A program made the position numbers and the translations under genes. Below are positions 9,176-18,152 of a stretch of DNA of 64,000 nt, piece by piece; the stretch's first letter is position 1; the number at the start of each line of letters is the position of its first letter. The DNA comes from Bradyrhizobium sediminis (GTDB taxonomy: Bacteria > Pseudomonadota > Alphaproteobacteria > Rhizobiales > Xanthobacteraceae): NCBI RefSeq assembly GCF_018736105.1, contig NZ_CP076135.1:1858001-1922000 (forward strand), in the 5' to 3' direction. The notes under the pieces were generated by a model that was not told the DNA's origin, made no database searches, and saw only the letters and a list, made by a program, of their open reading frames with translations.

Positions 9176-9826
9176 ATGGCGCTGATATTCTACTGCCTGT
9201 CCGGTTCGCCCTTCTCGTGGAAGGTCTGGCTTTCGCTGGAAAGCAAGAATCTGGCTTATGGCCTCAAGCTTCTTTCAGCCGATGCAGGGGACCTGCGATC
9301 GCCGGCGTTCGAGGAGATCAGTCCCCGCGGAAAGGTGCCGGTCATTGTCGATGATGGGTTCGTCCTGGCCGAGTCTTCGGCGATCGTCGAGTATCTCGAA
9401 GACCGGTACTCCAGATCGGGCGCCACATTGTGGCCCCGGGATGTGAAGGCGCGCGCCATCGCGCGCCGCATCGCCGCCGAGTCGGATAACTACGTCTACC
9501 CGCATGTCCGCAGGTTGGTCGTCGAACTCTTGATGCGGCGCGGCCAGTCCGATGCGGACGTGGTCGCGGAAGCGAAATCTGCGCTCGTGTCCGAGCTTGC
9601 GGCGATGGAGATGGCCGTCATCGGGCCCTTCGCCGCGGGGGCCGAGCCATGCGCTGCTGATTTCGCACTTTATCCCCTGATGGCGATCCTGCGCCGCATC
9701 GGCGCGATGCGGCCGGCGAGCGACATCGGATCGGCGATGCCCGCAGGCGTCCGTGACTGGATGTCCCGTATGGAAAAGCTTCCCTATTTCGGCAAAACGA
9801 TTCCGCCGCACTGGCGGCAATCGTGA
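9176..9826 (+). CDS. Glutathione S-transferase
   Basis: 216 residues. The N-terminal thioredoxin-fold domain contains SPFSWKVWLSLE, the cis-Pro loop GKVPVIVDDG and the glutathione-binding ESSAI motif (about residues 66-70), followed by an all-helical C-terminal domain. It would conjugate glutathione to electrophiles or act as a peroxidase in the cytoplasm; the substrate cannot be read from sequence. It follows the MAPEG gene by 21 bases and precedes an SDR by 43 bases, so the three are likely one transcript. Confidence 0.87.
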   Translation: MALIFYCLSGSPFSWKVWLSLESKNLAYGLKLLSADAGDLRSPAFEEISPRGKVPVIVDDGFVLAESSAIVEYLEDRYSRSGATLWPRDVKARAIARRIAAESDNYVYPHVRRLVVELLMRRGQSDADVVAEAKSALVSELAAMEMAVIGPFAAGAEPCAADFALYPLMAILRRIGAMRPASDIGSAMPAGVRDWMSRMEKLPYFGKTIPPHWRQS

Positions 9827-9869
9827 CCGAATTCCACGCAAGGCCGCCTTGGCTGAACGGAGTATCGCC

Positions 9870-10583
9870 ATGAACGGACGCGACCGATTGCCTGTGTGCG
9901 CCATCGTCGGCGTCGGGCCAGGAAACGGAACGGCATTGGCCCGCCGCTTTGCGTCCGAAGGCTATGCGGTGGCCATGCTGGCGCGAACGACCGCGCTGAC
10001 GGAGCCTCTGGCGGCCGAGTTGCCGCGGGCACGGAGCTATCCATGCGACGTGACCGACGCCGCCGCCGTGCAGGAGACGTTCGCGCGCGTTGCCCGCGAA
10101 CTCGGCGTGGTCGATGTCCTGATCTACAACGCGGGAAAAGGCGTTTGGGGCGCTGCGGCGGATGTCTCGCCGGAAGACTTCGAGGAATGTTGGCGAGTCA
10201 ACGGGTTTGGAGCCTTTCTTGCAGCCCGCGCTGTCATTCCGGCGATGATGTTCTCCGCTTCGGGCAACATCATCTTCATTGGAGCTACGGCGTCGCGGCG
10301 TGGCGCCGCGCGGGCGGCGGCCTTTGCTTCGGCGAAAGCCGGCCAGCGCGTACTCGCTGAATCGCTCGCGCGTGCCTACGGTCCACTAGGCGTGCATGTC
10401 TCGGTCATCGTCGTCGACGGAATTGTCGGCGAGCCGCTGATGCGCGCTCGCTTCAGTGACAAGCCCGACAGTTTTTTCGTCAAGCCGGACGACGTTTCCG
10501 ATATTGCGATGATGCTGACGCGCCAGCGTCGCTCGGCGTGGAGCTTTGAACTCGAAGCCAGGCCATTCGGCGAGGCCTGGTGA
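9870..10583 (+). CDS. SDR-family protein with Phe in place of the catalytic Tyr
   Basis: 237 residues from ATG 9870. It has a Rossmann start (CAIVGVGPGNGTALARRF), the NAG segment (LIYNAGKGVWG) and an SDR core, but the usual YxxxK is FASAK (in AAAFASAKAG): the catalytic Tyr is Phe while Lys is kept. Classical dehydrogenase activity may therefore be lost or altered. Third gene behind MAPEG and GST. The longer open frame from 9753 overlaps gst and is not used. Exact role unknown. Confidence 0.82.
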   Translation: MNGRDRLPVCAIVGVGPGNGTALARRFASEGYAVAMLARTTALTEPLAAELPRARSYPCDVTDAAAVQETFARVARELGVVDVLIYNAGKGVWGAAADVSPEDFEECWRVNGFGAFLAARAVIPAMMFSASGNIIFIGATASRRGAARAAAFASAKAGQRVLAESLARAYGPLGVHVSVIVVDGIVGEPLMRARFSDKPDSFFVKPDDVSDIAMMLTRQRRSAWSFELEARPFGEAW

Positions 10584-10680
10584 AGCCTCGACCGGTTCGA
10601 ATAAATTTGCTCTCGGGACATTGATCGGCGGTTCGGCTAAGGTCCCGATGTGAGGGGCACGAGCGGCGATCGAGGCAATC

Positions 10681-11520
10681 TTGCGAACGGAAAAATTCGG
10701 CGGCAACGGCCCTGAGGTGCCCGTGATCGGGCAGGGCACCTGGTACATCGACCAAGGCGATCGCAAGCGCGCGGTCGTCGCCCTGCGCCGTGGTCTCGAT
10801 CTCGGCATGACCCACATCGACACCGCCGAGATGTATGGCGACGCCGAACCCGTCGTTGCCGAGGCGATCGCCGGACGGCGCGACGAGGTCTTCCTGGTCT
10901 CGAAGGTTCTGCCGAGCAACGCCTCGAGGCGCGGCACCATCGCCGCATGCGAGCGTTCGCTGGCTCGGCTGAAGACCGACCGGCTCGATTGCTACCTGCT
11001 GCATTGGCGCGGCGCGTATCCGCTCGATGAGACCGTCGCGGCGTTCGACGGATTGATGCGCGCCGGCAAGATCCGCTCCTGGGGCGTCAGCAATTTCGAC
11101 ACCGGCGACCTCAATGAGCTGCTCGCGGTCGCCGGCAAGGGAAAGATCGCCTGCAACCAGGTGCTCTATCATTTGCAGGAGCGCGCCATCGAGCACGCGG
11201 TGATCCCGTGGTGCGAGGAGCACGGCGTTGCGGTGGTGGCGTATTCGCCGTTCGGTCACAATGATTTCCCGTCGCCGCGCAGCCCGGCGGGCGAACTGCT
11301 GCAATCGGTCGCGGCTGCGCATGGCGCCTCACCGCGCCAGGTCGCGCTGGTGTTCCTGGCGCGGCGGCCGTCGGTGTTTGTAATTCCCAAGGCCGGATCG
11401 CCTGAGCACGCCGCCGACAACGCCGCGGCGGGTAAGCTCGAGCTCAGCGACGGCGAGATCGCCGCGCTCGACAAGGCCTTCCCGCGCGGGCCGAAGCCGC
11501 GCGGCCTGCCGATGCTGTAG
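10681..11520 (+). CDS. Aldo/keto reductase
   Basis: 279 residues. The AKR tetrad is present: D47 and Y52 (IDTAEMYG), K75 (LVSKVLP) and H108 (YLLHWRG). The NADPH-binding end is FVIPKAGSPEHAADN near the C-terminus. The start is TTG 10681: an in-frame TGA lies at 10651 and no ATG or GTG occurs between. It reduces carbonyl compounds with NADPH; substrate unknown. It stands about 100 bases after the SDR on the same strand and may be transcribed with the detoxification genes. Confidence 0.88.
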   Translation: MRTEKFGGNGPEVPVIGQGTWYIDQGDRKRAVVALRRGLDLGMTHIDTAEMYGDAEPVVAEAIAGRRDEVFLVSKVLPSNASRRGTIAACERSLARLKTDRLDCYLLHWRGAYPLDETVAAFDGLMRAGKIRSWGVSNFDTGDLNELLAVAGKGKIACNQVLYHLQERAIEHAVIPWCEEHGVAVVAYSPFGHNDFPSPRSPAGELLQSVAAAHGASPRQVALVFLARRPSVFVIPKAGSPEHAADNAAAGKLELSDGEIAALDKAFPRGPKPRGLPML

Positions 11521-11525
11521 GTTAT

Positions 11526-11570
11526 GCCTCATGGCGAGGAGGCGCTCTGCGCCGGCGCGAACCATGAGGC
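11526..11570. repeat. Intergenic palindromic repeat (cctcatgg family), copy 1
   Basis: Inverted ends gcctcatgg (11526-11534) and ccatgaggc (11562-11570) enclose a GC-rich core. The same ends and a similar core recur at 27832-27876. It lies just after the aldo/keto reductase stop codon. The rest of 11571-11708 shows no gene; it contains an AT-richer stretch near 11650-11700 that could hold the promoter of the next gene. Confidence 0.6.
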
Positions 11571-11708
11571 CCGTGGGTCCGGGGCGGCGGCGGGCGGCCG
11601 CGTGCAATCGCGCATATCGGCTGCCTGTTTTCGGACCTTGTCGTTTCAGGCCAATTGTCGTTTTTTTGATCGCTCGCCCGATTCGATAATTTCACGCCGA
11701 GTTTCATC

Positions 11709-12701
11709 GTGACCCCGCCACCCGCCGCAGCCGCCAGGCTGGACAGCGCAGCGTTGCCATTGCCCAAAGAAAAGAAGCCGGCCGCGCGCAAGGCGCCGGC
11801 GCGCGCCGATCATCCCTTCAAGGGCATCGCGCTGATCCTCGCCTCGACGGTATTTCTCGGCGCCTCGGATGTGACCGCGAAATACCTGTCGGCGACGCTG
11901 CCGTCGATCGAGATCGCCTGGATCCGGTTCCTGACGTTCGCGCTGATCATGTCGCCGGCGATGCTGCCGGGATCGCCGCTGTTCGCGCTACGCACCGGCC
12001 GGCTCGGCCTGCAACTGCTGCGCGGCGCCGCGCTGCTGGGATCGTCGCTGTTCTTCATCTCCGGCCTGCGGTTCCTGCCCATCGCGGAAGCCTCCGCCAC
12101 CGGCTTCGTCGCGCCGTTGTTCGTCACTGCGCTGTCGATCGTCTTTCTCAGCGAGAAGGTCGGCGTGCGGCGCTGGATCGCGACCGCGGTCGGCTTGGCC
12201 GGCGTGCTGATCATCCTGCGGCCGGGCACATCGGCGTTTCATCCCGCCGCCTTTTTCCCGATCGTCTCGGCGCTGGCCTGGGCCTGCACCCTGATCATGA
12301 CGCGCATGATGGCGGGGCGGGAACATGTCCTCACCACCATGACCTATTCGTCTATCGCAGGCGTCTGCATTCTCTCGCTGCTGGTGCCGTTCGTATGGGT
12401 TACCCCGAGCTGGCACGATATTATGTTCGGGATCTTCATCGGCGTGGCCTCGACGGCCGGGCAGTGGATCGTGGTGCTGGCGTTCCGCTACGCCGACGCC
12501 TCGGTGCTGGCGCCGTTCTCCTACACGCAATTGCTGTGGGTCAGCATCCTCGGCTTCCTGGTGTTCGGCGAAGTGCCCGACATCTGGACCGTGGTCGGTG
12601 CGACCTTCATCGTCGGCAGCGGGCTCTACACCGCGCACCGCGAGCGGGTGCGGCGGTCGCAGCTTCTGGCGATGCCGGGCGAGCCGTCCCCGAACGCCTG
12701 A
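11709..12701 (+). CDS. DMT-superfamily EamA transporter
   Basis: 330 residues with a basic, Pro/Ala-rich cytoplasmic N-terminus of about 35 residues, then about ten hydrophobic segments arranged as two EamA repeats. Landmarks are ILASTVFLGASDVTAKYLS and the second-repeat FRYADASVLAPFSYTQLLW. Such proteins export metabolites or amino acids across the inner membrane; the cargo is unknown. The start is a GTG at 11709; no ATG exists near the homology start. Stands alone between the repeat and the autotransporter. Confidence 0.85.
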   Translation: MTPPPAAAARLDSAALPLPKEKKPAARKAPARADHPFKGIALILASTVFLGASDVTAKYLSATLPSIEIAWIRFLTFALIMSPAMLPGSPLFALRTGRLGLQLLRGAALLGSSLFFISGLRFLPIAEASATGFVAPLFVTALSIVFLSEKVGVRRWIATAVGLAGVLIILRPGTSAFHPAAFFPIVSALAWACTLIMTRMMAGREHVLTTMTYSSIAGVCILSLLVPFVWVTPSWHDIMFGIFIGVASTAGQWIVVLAFRYADASVLAPFSYTQLLWVSILGFLVFGEVPDIWTVVGATFIVGSGLYTAHRERVRRSQLLAMPGEPSPNA

Positions 12702-12815
12702 TCGCTGACGCACTGCCGCATGCGTAGGCCGGTCGGGCCGCAAGCGTTGCGCGTGTGCAACAGTGGAACCGGAAAACATCCTTTTCAGGTGACGAATCAA
12801 GGGATTCGGAGCGAT

Positions 12816-12829
12816 CCGTAAAATTACGG
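12816..12829. promoter_or_regulatory. 14-bp palindrome upstream of autotransporter
   Basis: Bases 12816-12829 read ccgtaaaattacgg, with 6-bp arms (ccgtaa / ttacgg) and a 2-base centre. It lies about 60 bases before the chosen start of the autotransporter in an unusually AT-rich pocket. A second small inverted repeat, gaatc/gattc, is just upstream (12794-12807). A regulator-binding site is plausible; no regulator is identified. Confidence 0.4.
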
Positions 12830-12886
12830 GACGTTGGTCATGCTAGCCTGACCCGGGCGGCGCCGCAGAGCGCTGGACACAGGGCT

Positions 12887-15800
12887 GTGGGGTTGGCGTT
12901 GCGTTTTCTCTTGCAATTGCTGGTGCAAGACCGGCCGCGCGGTTGCGTGTCTGCGCTACGCTATGGCGCGGCGCTGGCGGTTGCGATCCTGTCGCCGTTG
13001 TCGGCCGCGCAGGCCCAGGGTTTCATCTGGGGCGGCACCGGTAGTTCGACCGCCACGACGGACTACAATCTCGGCACTAACTGGGCCAATCCGCCCGCCG
13101 GCGCGCCGCCGGTCACCGGCGGCCAATCGGCGATTTTCGATTCCGTGGGTTCGATTGCCGTCACCGTGACGGCCGGCCCCATTGCGCCTGACGCCTGGAC
13201 CTTCAATGCCGCCTCGCAATCCTATGTCATCAATGGCGCGGACGTTAATTTCAGCCTGGCAGGGCCCACCGGCGGCATCATCAACAACGCTAATGCCGGT
13301 CAGGCGATCTCGATTTCGAACAATATCGGGGGAACGGTCGCCGGCGTTCAGGTGCAGCAGCTCGGTAACAGCCTGCTGACGCTGTCGGGCATCAACACCT
13401 ATTCGGGCGGCACCATCATCTCGGGCGGCACGCTGCAGGTGACCAACAACAGCTCGGTCGGCACCGGGGCGGTGACGATCAACGGCGGCACGTTCCAGGC
13501 CGACGGATCCGGCGATCTGACCTTCAGCAACAATTTCACGCTCAACGCGCCTGCGTTCGGCAGCGCGATCGATACCAACGGCATCGCACTGACCATCTCC
13601 GGTGTGGTCAGCGGCCCGGGCGCGCTGACGGTGTTGGATACTTTCGGCGGCGGCCCCCTGATCCTCACCGCCACCAACACCTATACCGGCGGCACCACGA
13701 TCTGCACCTGCGCGACGCTGCAACTCGGCGACGCCACCCATACCGCCACCATCGTGGGCGCGGTGTTCAACGAGGGCCTCTTCGACATCGTCAACGCCAA
13801 CACCTCCGGCATCACCTCGATCACCACCGATGGCGGCTTTACCTCGTTTTTCGGCGGCAATACCGCGGGCACGGCGACGCTCGTCAACCAGAATGTCGGC
13901 GCGACCGCATTTTTCGGCAATAGCAGCGCCGGCAGCGCCAACATCACGAACACCTCGGGCGGCGTCACCCTGTTCGGCGCGCCGAGCGGCACGGATACCA
14001 GCACGGCCGGGAACGCCACCATCGACAACGATGACGGTGGAACCATATTCAATGCGCTGACCAATGCCGGCACCGCCCGTATCACCAACCAGAATACTGG
14101 CGGAACGCTATTCAACGATTCGGCATCCGCTGGATCCGCGACCATCATCAACAATTTCGACGGCATTACCGAATTCAATGCCGTTTCCACGGCCGGCAAC
14201 GCGATCATCATCAACAACAACGGCGGCAATACCGATTTCTTCGATTTCAGCACCGCCGGCAACGCCACGATCATCACCAATAACGGCGGCAGCACGTACT
14301 TCTTTGACAACGCCAGCGGCGGCAACGCTGCCTTCATCACCATCGGCGCCGGCTTCGTCGATTTCTCCGGCAGCCTCGGTCCGAACGGCGACGGCCGGAT
14401 CCCGGCAGGCTCGATCGCCGGATCCGGCACCTACTACATCGGCGCCGGCAACACGCTGGTCGTCGGCGGCAACAATCTGTCGACCGAAGTCAGCGGCGTG
14501 ATTGCCGATGATTGCGGCTGTTCACCGGGACCCGGCTCGCTGGAAAAGGTCGGCACCGGCAACCTGATCCTGTCGGGCGTCAACACCTATACCGGCACGA
14601 CGGTGATCAACGGCGGCACGCTCAGCGTCAATGGCTCCATCGTGTCGTCAAGCAGCGTCACCGTGAATGCCGGCGGCACGCTCGGCGGCAACGGCATCGT
14701 CGGCGACACCCTGATCAATGGCGGAACGCTGGCGCCCGGCAATTCGGTCGGCTTGCTGACGGTGCAGGGCAGTCTGGCGTTCACCGCTGCGTCCAGCTAC
14801 CTGGTGGAAATATCGGGCGCGAACAGCGATCGCACCAATATCACCGGCGTCGCGACGCCCGGGGGCGCGACGGTCAATGCAGTGCTGCTGGCCGGCACCA
14901 TCCTCAAGCAATACATCGTCCTCAACGCCACCGGCGGCGTCGCCGGCACCTTCAATCCGCTGGTCAGCGTCAATGTGCCGAACTTCGCGCCCAGCCTGAG
15001 CTATGACGCCAACAATGTTTACCTGAATTTCGCGCTGAATTTTAATCCGCCCGGCGGTCTCAACGTCAACCAGCAGAACGTCGCCAATGTGCTGACCAAT
15101 TTCTTCAACGCGACCGGCGGCATCCCGCTGGCGTTCGGTGCGCTGACGCCGGCCGGCCTGACGCAAGTGTCGGGTGAGCTGGGCACCGGATCGCAGCAGG
15201 CCACCTTCGATGCGATGAACATGTTCCTCAGCCTGCTCACCGATCCTTTTGTCGCCGGCCGCGGCGATGGCGTGACCGCGGGCGCCGGCGCGCCGGCGTT
15301 CGCCGATGAAACCGTCGGCGTCCATGCCTATGCGCGAAAGAACAATGCCGCGCGCGGCGCCTTCGCCAGATTCCCGACCAAGGCCGAGGTAGCGCGCAAC
15401 AATTTGTTCGATCCGCACTGGAGCGTGTGGGGCGCGGCCTATGGCGGCAGCAGCTCTACCGACGGCAATGCGGCACTGGGATCGAACGATGCCACGGCGC
15501 GCGCGTTCGGTTTTTCCGCCGGCGCGGACTACCGGATCTCGCCGGCGACGCTGGCCGGCTTTGCCTTGGCCGGCGGCGGCACCAGTTTTGCCGTCAACGG
15601 TTTCGGCTCCGGACGTTCGGACCTGTTCCAGGCCGGCGTCTTCGTGCGCCACACGGCCGGCCGGGCCTATGTGACGGGTGCGCTGGCCTATGGCTGGCAG
15701 GATGTGACGACGGATCGCACCGTCACCGTTGCCGGCGTCGATCGGCTGCACGCGCAGTTCAACGCCAATGCCTGGTCTGGCCGCGTCGAAGGTGGCTACC

Positions 15801-16252
15801 GTTTTGTCACCCCGTGGATGGGCGTTACGCCCTATGCCGCCGGCCAGTTCACCACCTATCAGCTGCCGGCCTATGCCGAGCAGGTGCTGTCGGGCGCCAA
15901 CACCTTTGCGCTGAATTACGCCGCCAGGGACGTCACGGCGGCGCGCAGCGAACTCGGCGTCCGCGCCGACCGGTCGTTCGCGATGCGGAACGGAATTCTC
16001 ACGCTGCGCGGCCGCGCCGCCTGGGCGCATAATTTCAACACCGACCGCAGCATCACCCCGGTGTTCCAGACGCTGCCGGGCACAGCCTTCGTCGTCAACG
16101 GTGCGGCGCAGGTCCCCGATGCCGCGTTGACCACGGCGTCGGCCGAAATGAAGTGGCTGAACGGCTGGTCCGCCGTCGCCACCTTCGAGGGCGAGTTCTC
16201 CGACGTCACCAAATCCTACGCCGGCAAGGGCGTCGCGCGATATACGTGGTAA
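12887..16252 (+). CDS. Autotransporter (type Va secretion) with PATR and 21-residue repeats
   Basis: 1121 residues from GTG 12887. The frame is open from 12755, but the upstream part looks non-coding and this GTG places a normal signal peptide first, ending LSAAQAQG. The passenger contains autotransporter beta-strand repeats (LLTLSGINTYSGGTIISGGT; LILSGVNTYTGTTVINGGT) and eight 21-residue repeats in between. The last 280 residues, from WSVWGAAYGG, form the 12-strand outer-membrane beta-barrel, ending in an aromatic residue (ARYTW). It is probably a surface-exposed or released adhesin-like protein; no protease motif is seen. Confidence 0.88.
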   Translation: MGLALRFLLQLLVQDRPRGCVSALRYGAALAVAILSPLSAAQAQGFIWGGTGSSTATTDYNLGTNWANPPAGAPPVTGGQSAIFDSVGSIAVTVTAGPIAPDAWTFNAASQSYVINGADVNFSLAGPTGGIINNANAGQAISISNNIGGTVAGVQVQQLGNSLLTLSGINTYSGGTIISGGTLQVTNNSSVGTGAVTINGGTFQADGSGDLTFSNNFTLNAPAFGSAIDTNGIALTISGVVSGPGALTVLDTFGGGPLILTATNTYTGGTTICTCATLQLGDATHTATIVGAVFNEGLFDIVNANTSGITSITTDGGFTSFFGGNTAGTATLVNQNVGATAFFGNSSAGSANITNTSGGVTLFGAPSGTDTSTAGNATIDNDDGGTIFNALTNAGTARITNQNTGGTLFNDSASAGSATIINNFDGITEFNAVSTAGNAIIINNNGGNTDFFDFSTAGNATIITNNGGSTYFFDNASGGNAAFITIGAGFVDFSGSLGPNGDGRIPAGSIAGSGTYYIGAGNTLVVGGNNLSTEVSGVIADDCGCSPGPGSLEKVGTGNLILSGVNTYTGTTVINGGTLSVNGSIVSSSSVTVNAGGTLGGNGIVGDTLINGGTLAPGNSVGLLTVQGSLAFTAASSYLVEISGANSDRTNITGVATPGGATVNAVLLAGTILKQYIVLNATGGVAGTFNPLVSVNVPNFAPSLSYDANNVYLNFALNFNPPGGLNVNQQNVANVLTNFFNATGGIPLAFGALTPAGLTQVSGELGTGSQQATFDAMNMFLSLLTDPFVAGRGDGVTAGAGAPAFADETVGVHAYARKNNAARGAFARFPTKAEVARNNLFDPHWSVWGAAYGGSSSTDGNAALGSNDATARAFGFSAGADYRISPATLAGFALAGGGTSFAVNGFGSGRSDLFQAGVFVRHTAGRAYVTGALAYGWQDVTTDRTVTVAGVDRLHAQFNANAWSGRVEGGYRFVTPWMGVTPYAAGQFTTYQLPAYAEQVLSGANTFALNYAARDVTAARSELGVRADRSFAMRNGILTLRGRAAWAHNFNTDRSITPVFQTLPGTAFVVNGAAQVPDAALTTASAEMKWLNGWSAVATFEGEFSDVTKSYAGKGVARYTW
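13859..14377 (+). repeat. Eight degenerate tandem ~63-bp repeats inside the autotransporter passenger
   Basis: The protein shows eight consecutive units of the pattern S-x-AG-x-A-x-I-x-N-x-x-GG-x-T-x-F, for example STAGNATIITNNGGSTYFF, each about 21 residues; one unit is 4 residues longer. The spacing fits one beta-helix coil per repeat, so this part of the passenger is probably a regular right-handed beta-helix. Copies differ at DNA level, so the array is old rather than a fresh duplication. Confidence 0.75.
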
Positions 16253-16256
16253 GAGG

Positions 16257-16279
16257 GTTCGTCACGCGAGTTGACGAAC
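16257..16279 (+). other. 8-bp hairpin after the autotransporter stop
   Basis: gttcgtca (16257-16264) and tgacgaac (16272-16279) pair around a 7-base loop, starting 4 bases after the stop codon. There is no T-run, so it may be mRNA-stabilising or a weak factor-assisted terminator. The alcohol dehydrogenase gene begins 49 bases later. Confidence 0.45.
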
Positions 16280-16327
16280 GGTGCGGCGACGCGGCCGGAT
16301 AGAGAACAAAAATAACAAGGGGGAGTT

Positions 16328-17410
16328 ATGCGCGCTGCGGTTTTCAGGAACGGCGAGATCGTCGTCGATACGCTGCCCGAGCCCAAACCGGCGGCGGGGC
16401 AGGTGCTGGTCAAGACGCTGGCCTGCGGCATCTGCGGCTCCGACCTGCACGCCCGCAAGCACGCCCATCGCATGGTCGAACTGGCAAGACACTTCCCCGG
16501 CCGCAAGCCGATGGACCTTTCCCGCGATGTCGTGTTCGGCCACGAATTCTGCTGTGAGGTCATCGAGTACGGACCGGGCACGGCGCGCAAGCTGAAGCCC
16601 GGCGCCCGCGTCTGTTCGCTGCCGGCGCTGCTGACCGCGCAAGGTCCGCAGGGCATCGGCTATTCCAACGACAATGTCGGCGGCTATGCCGAGCGCATGC
16701 TGCTCAGCGAGGCGCTCTTGCTGGAGGTGCCGAACGGCCTCGCGGCGGAACACGCGGCCTTGACCGAGCCGCTCGCGGTCGGCGTTCACGCGGTCGCAAA
16801 AGCCAATATTCGTGGCGACGAGGTGCCGCTGGTGATCGGCTGCGGCCCGGTGGGGCTCGCGGTAATCGCGGCGCTGAAGCTGAGAGGGTTGCACCCGATC
16901 GTCGCCGCCGACTATTCGCCGGCGCGCCGCGCTTTGGCCGAGAAGCTCGGCGCCGACATCGTCGTCGATCCCGCGCGTTCGCAGCCCTACGCGACCTGGG
17001 CCGAGCACGCCGCGATGTCGCCGGAGGAAAAGGCCAGGCGGCCGCCGCTGCAGGCATTGCTGCCGGCGCTTAAGCCTGCGCTGATCTTCGAATGCGTCGG
17101 CATTCCCGGTCTGATCCAGCAGGTGTTCGAAGGCGCGCCGCGCGACGCCCGCATCGTGGTGGTCGGCGTCTGCATGGAAACCGACCGCTCCGAGCCGATG
17201 CTCGGGATCATGAAGGAACTCAACGTTCAATATGTGCTGGGCTACACGCCGGATGAATTCGCCCATTCGCTGCGCCTGATCGCGGAAGGCGAGGTCGACG
17301 CCGCGTCGCTGGTGACCGCGACCGTCGGCATCGACGGCGTCGCACAGGCATTCGCCGACCTCGCCAATCCGGAGCGGCACACCAAGATGATCGTCGAGCC
17401 GTGGCGGTAG
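16328..17410 (+). CDS. Zinc-binding medium-chain alcohol dehydrogenase
   Basis: 360 residues of the MDR family. The catalytic zinc ligands C36 (CGICGSDLH) and H72-E73 (VVFGHEF) are visible; the Rossmann motif is VIGCGPVGLAVIA. The four-Cys structural zinc lobe of classical alcohol dehydrogenases is absent. It oxidises an alcohol or polyol with NAD(P); substrate unknown. ATG 16328 follows a strong gggggag ribosome site. It may be co-transcribed with the methyltransferase 43 bases downstream, but no functional link is obvious. Confidence 0.88.
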   Translation: MRAAVFRNGEIVVDTLPEPKPAAGQVLVKTLACGICGSDLHARKHAHRMVELARHFPGRKPMDLSRDVVFGHEFCCEVIEYGPGTARKLKPGARVCSLPALLTAQGPQGIGYSNDNVGGYAERMLLSEALLLEVPNGLAAEHAALTEPLAVGVHAVAKANIRGDEVPLVIGCGPVGLAVIAALKLRGLHPIVAADYSPARRALAEKLGADIVVDPARSQPYATWAEHAAMSPEEKARRPPLQALLPALKPALIFECVGIPGLIQQVFEGAPRDARIVVVGVCMETDRSEPMLGIMKELNVQYVLGYTPDEFAHSLRLIAEGEVDAASLVTATVGIDGVAQAFADLANPERHTKMIVEPWR

Positions 17411-17453
17411 ATTGTCAGATTCTCAGGGCGAGGCGGCAGCGCTATGATGCGCC

Positions 17454-18152
17454 ATGGCCTCTGATGATTCCGATCGTCCGCCCGTGCTCGCGCATCAGCG
17501 CTTCCTTGCGGCGAAGGACTCCTTCGCCGGCCTCGATCTGGCACAGCGCTTTCAGCGTATCCATGAAACCAATTTGTGGGGTGCGGCGGCGTCCACGTCC
17601 GGGCTCGGCTCGGAATTGGACGCAACCTCGGTGCTGCGCGCCGAACTGCCGCGGTTTCTCGAAAAAATAGGCGTGACCTCGCTGCTCGATGCGCCCTGCG
17701 GCGATGCCGGCTGGATCAACCACGCCGATCTCGACGTGCGCTATGCGGGGATCGACGTCGTGCCCGCGCTGATCGGGGGCCTGCAGGCCCGCGCCGCCGC
17801 AGGCGATATCAAGGGCGAATACCATCTCGCCGATATCACCGCGGATGCGCTGCCCCGCTGCGACGCCATCCTGTGCCGCGACTGCCTGGTGCATCTGTCC
17901 TTTGCCAACATCGCGCGCGCGGTTGCGAACTTCCGCCGCTCCGGTGCGGCGTGGCTGATTGTGACCACGTTTCCGCAATGGCAGACCAACGCCGATTGCG
18001 AGGACGGCGACTGGCGCGCGCTGAATTTCGAGCGCGCGCCGTTCGATTGGGGGCCGCCGGTTGAATTGCTCAATGAAAATTGCACGGAGGCGGGCGGCGG
18101 CTGGCGCGACAAGAGTCTTGGCGCGTGGCGGCTGGCGGAGATCGGAAGGTGA
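17454..18152 (+). CDS. Class I SAM-dependent methyltransferase
   Basis: 232 residues. SAM-binding motif I is LLDAPCGDAGWIN (about residues 80-92), followed by the acidic end of strand 2 in YAGIDVVP; CRDCLVHLS precedes the later motifs. The protein is the usual length for a small-molecule methyltransferase. The target is unknown. It ends convergently with the Lrp-type regulator, leaving 262 bases of repeat-rich DNA between. Confidence 0.82.
   Translation: MASDDSDRPPVLAHQRFLAAKDSFAGLDLAQRFQRIHETNLWGAAASTSGLGSELDATSVLRAELPRFLEKIGVTSLLDAPCGDAGWINHADLDVRYAGIDVVPALIGGLQARAAAGDIKGEYHLADITADALPRCDAILCRDCLVHLSFANIARAVANFRRSGAAWLIVTTFPQWQTNADCEDGDWRALNFERAPFDWGPPVELLNENCTEAGGGWRDKSLGAWRLAEIGR

Noticed and set aside
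13859..14377. Regular repeats that could suggest a CRISPR-like array
   Set aside because: The repeats are in-frame, degenerate and encode a regular protein motif, with no constant repeat and unique spacer structure.
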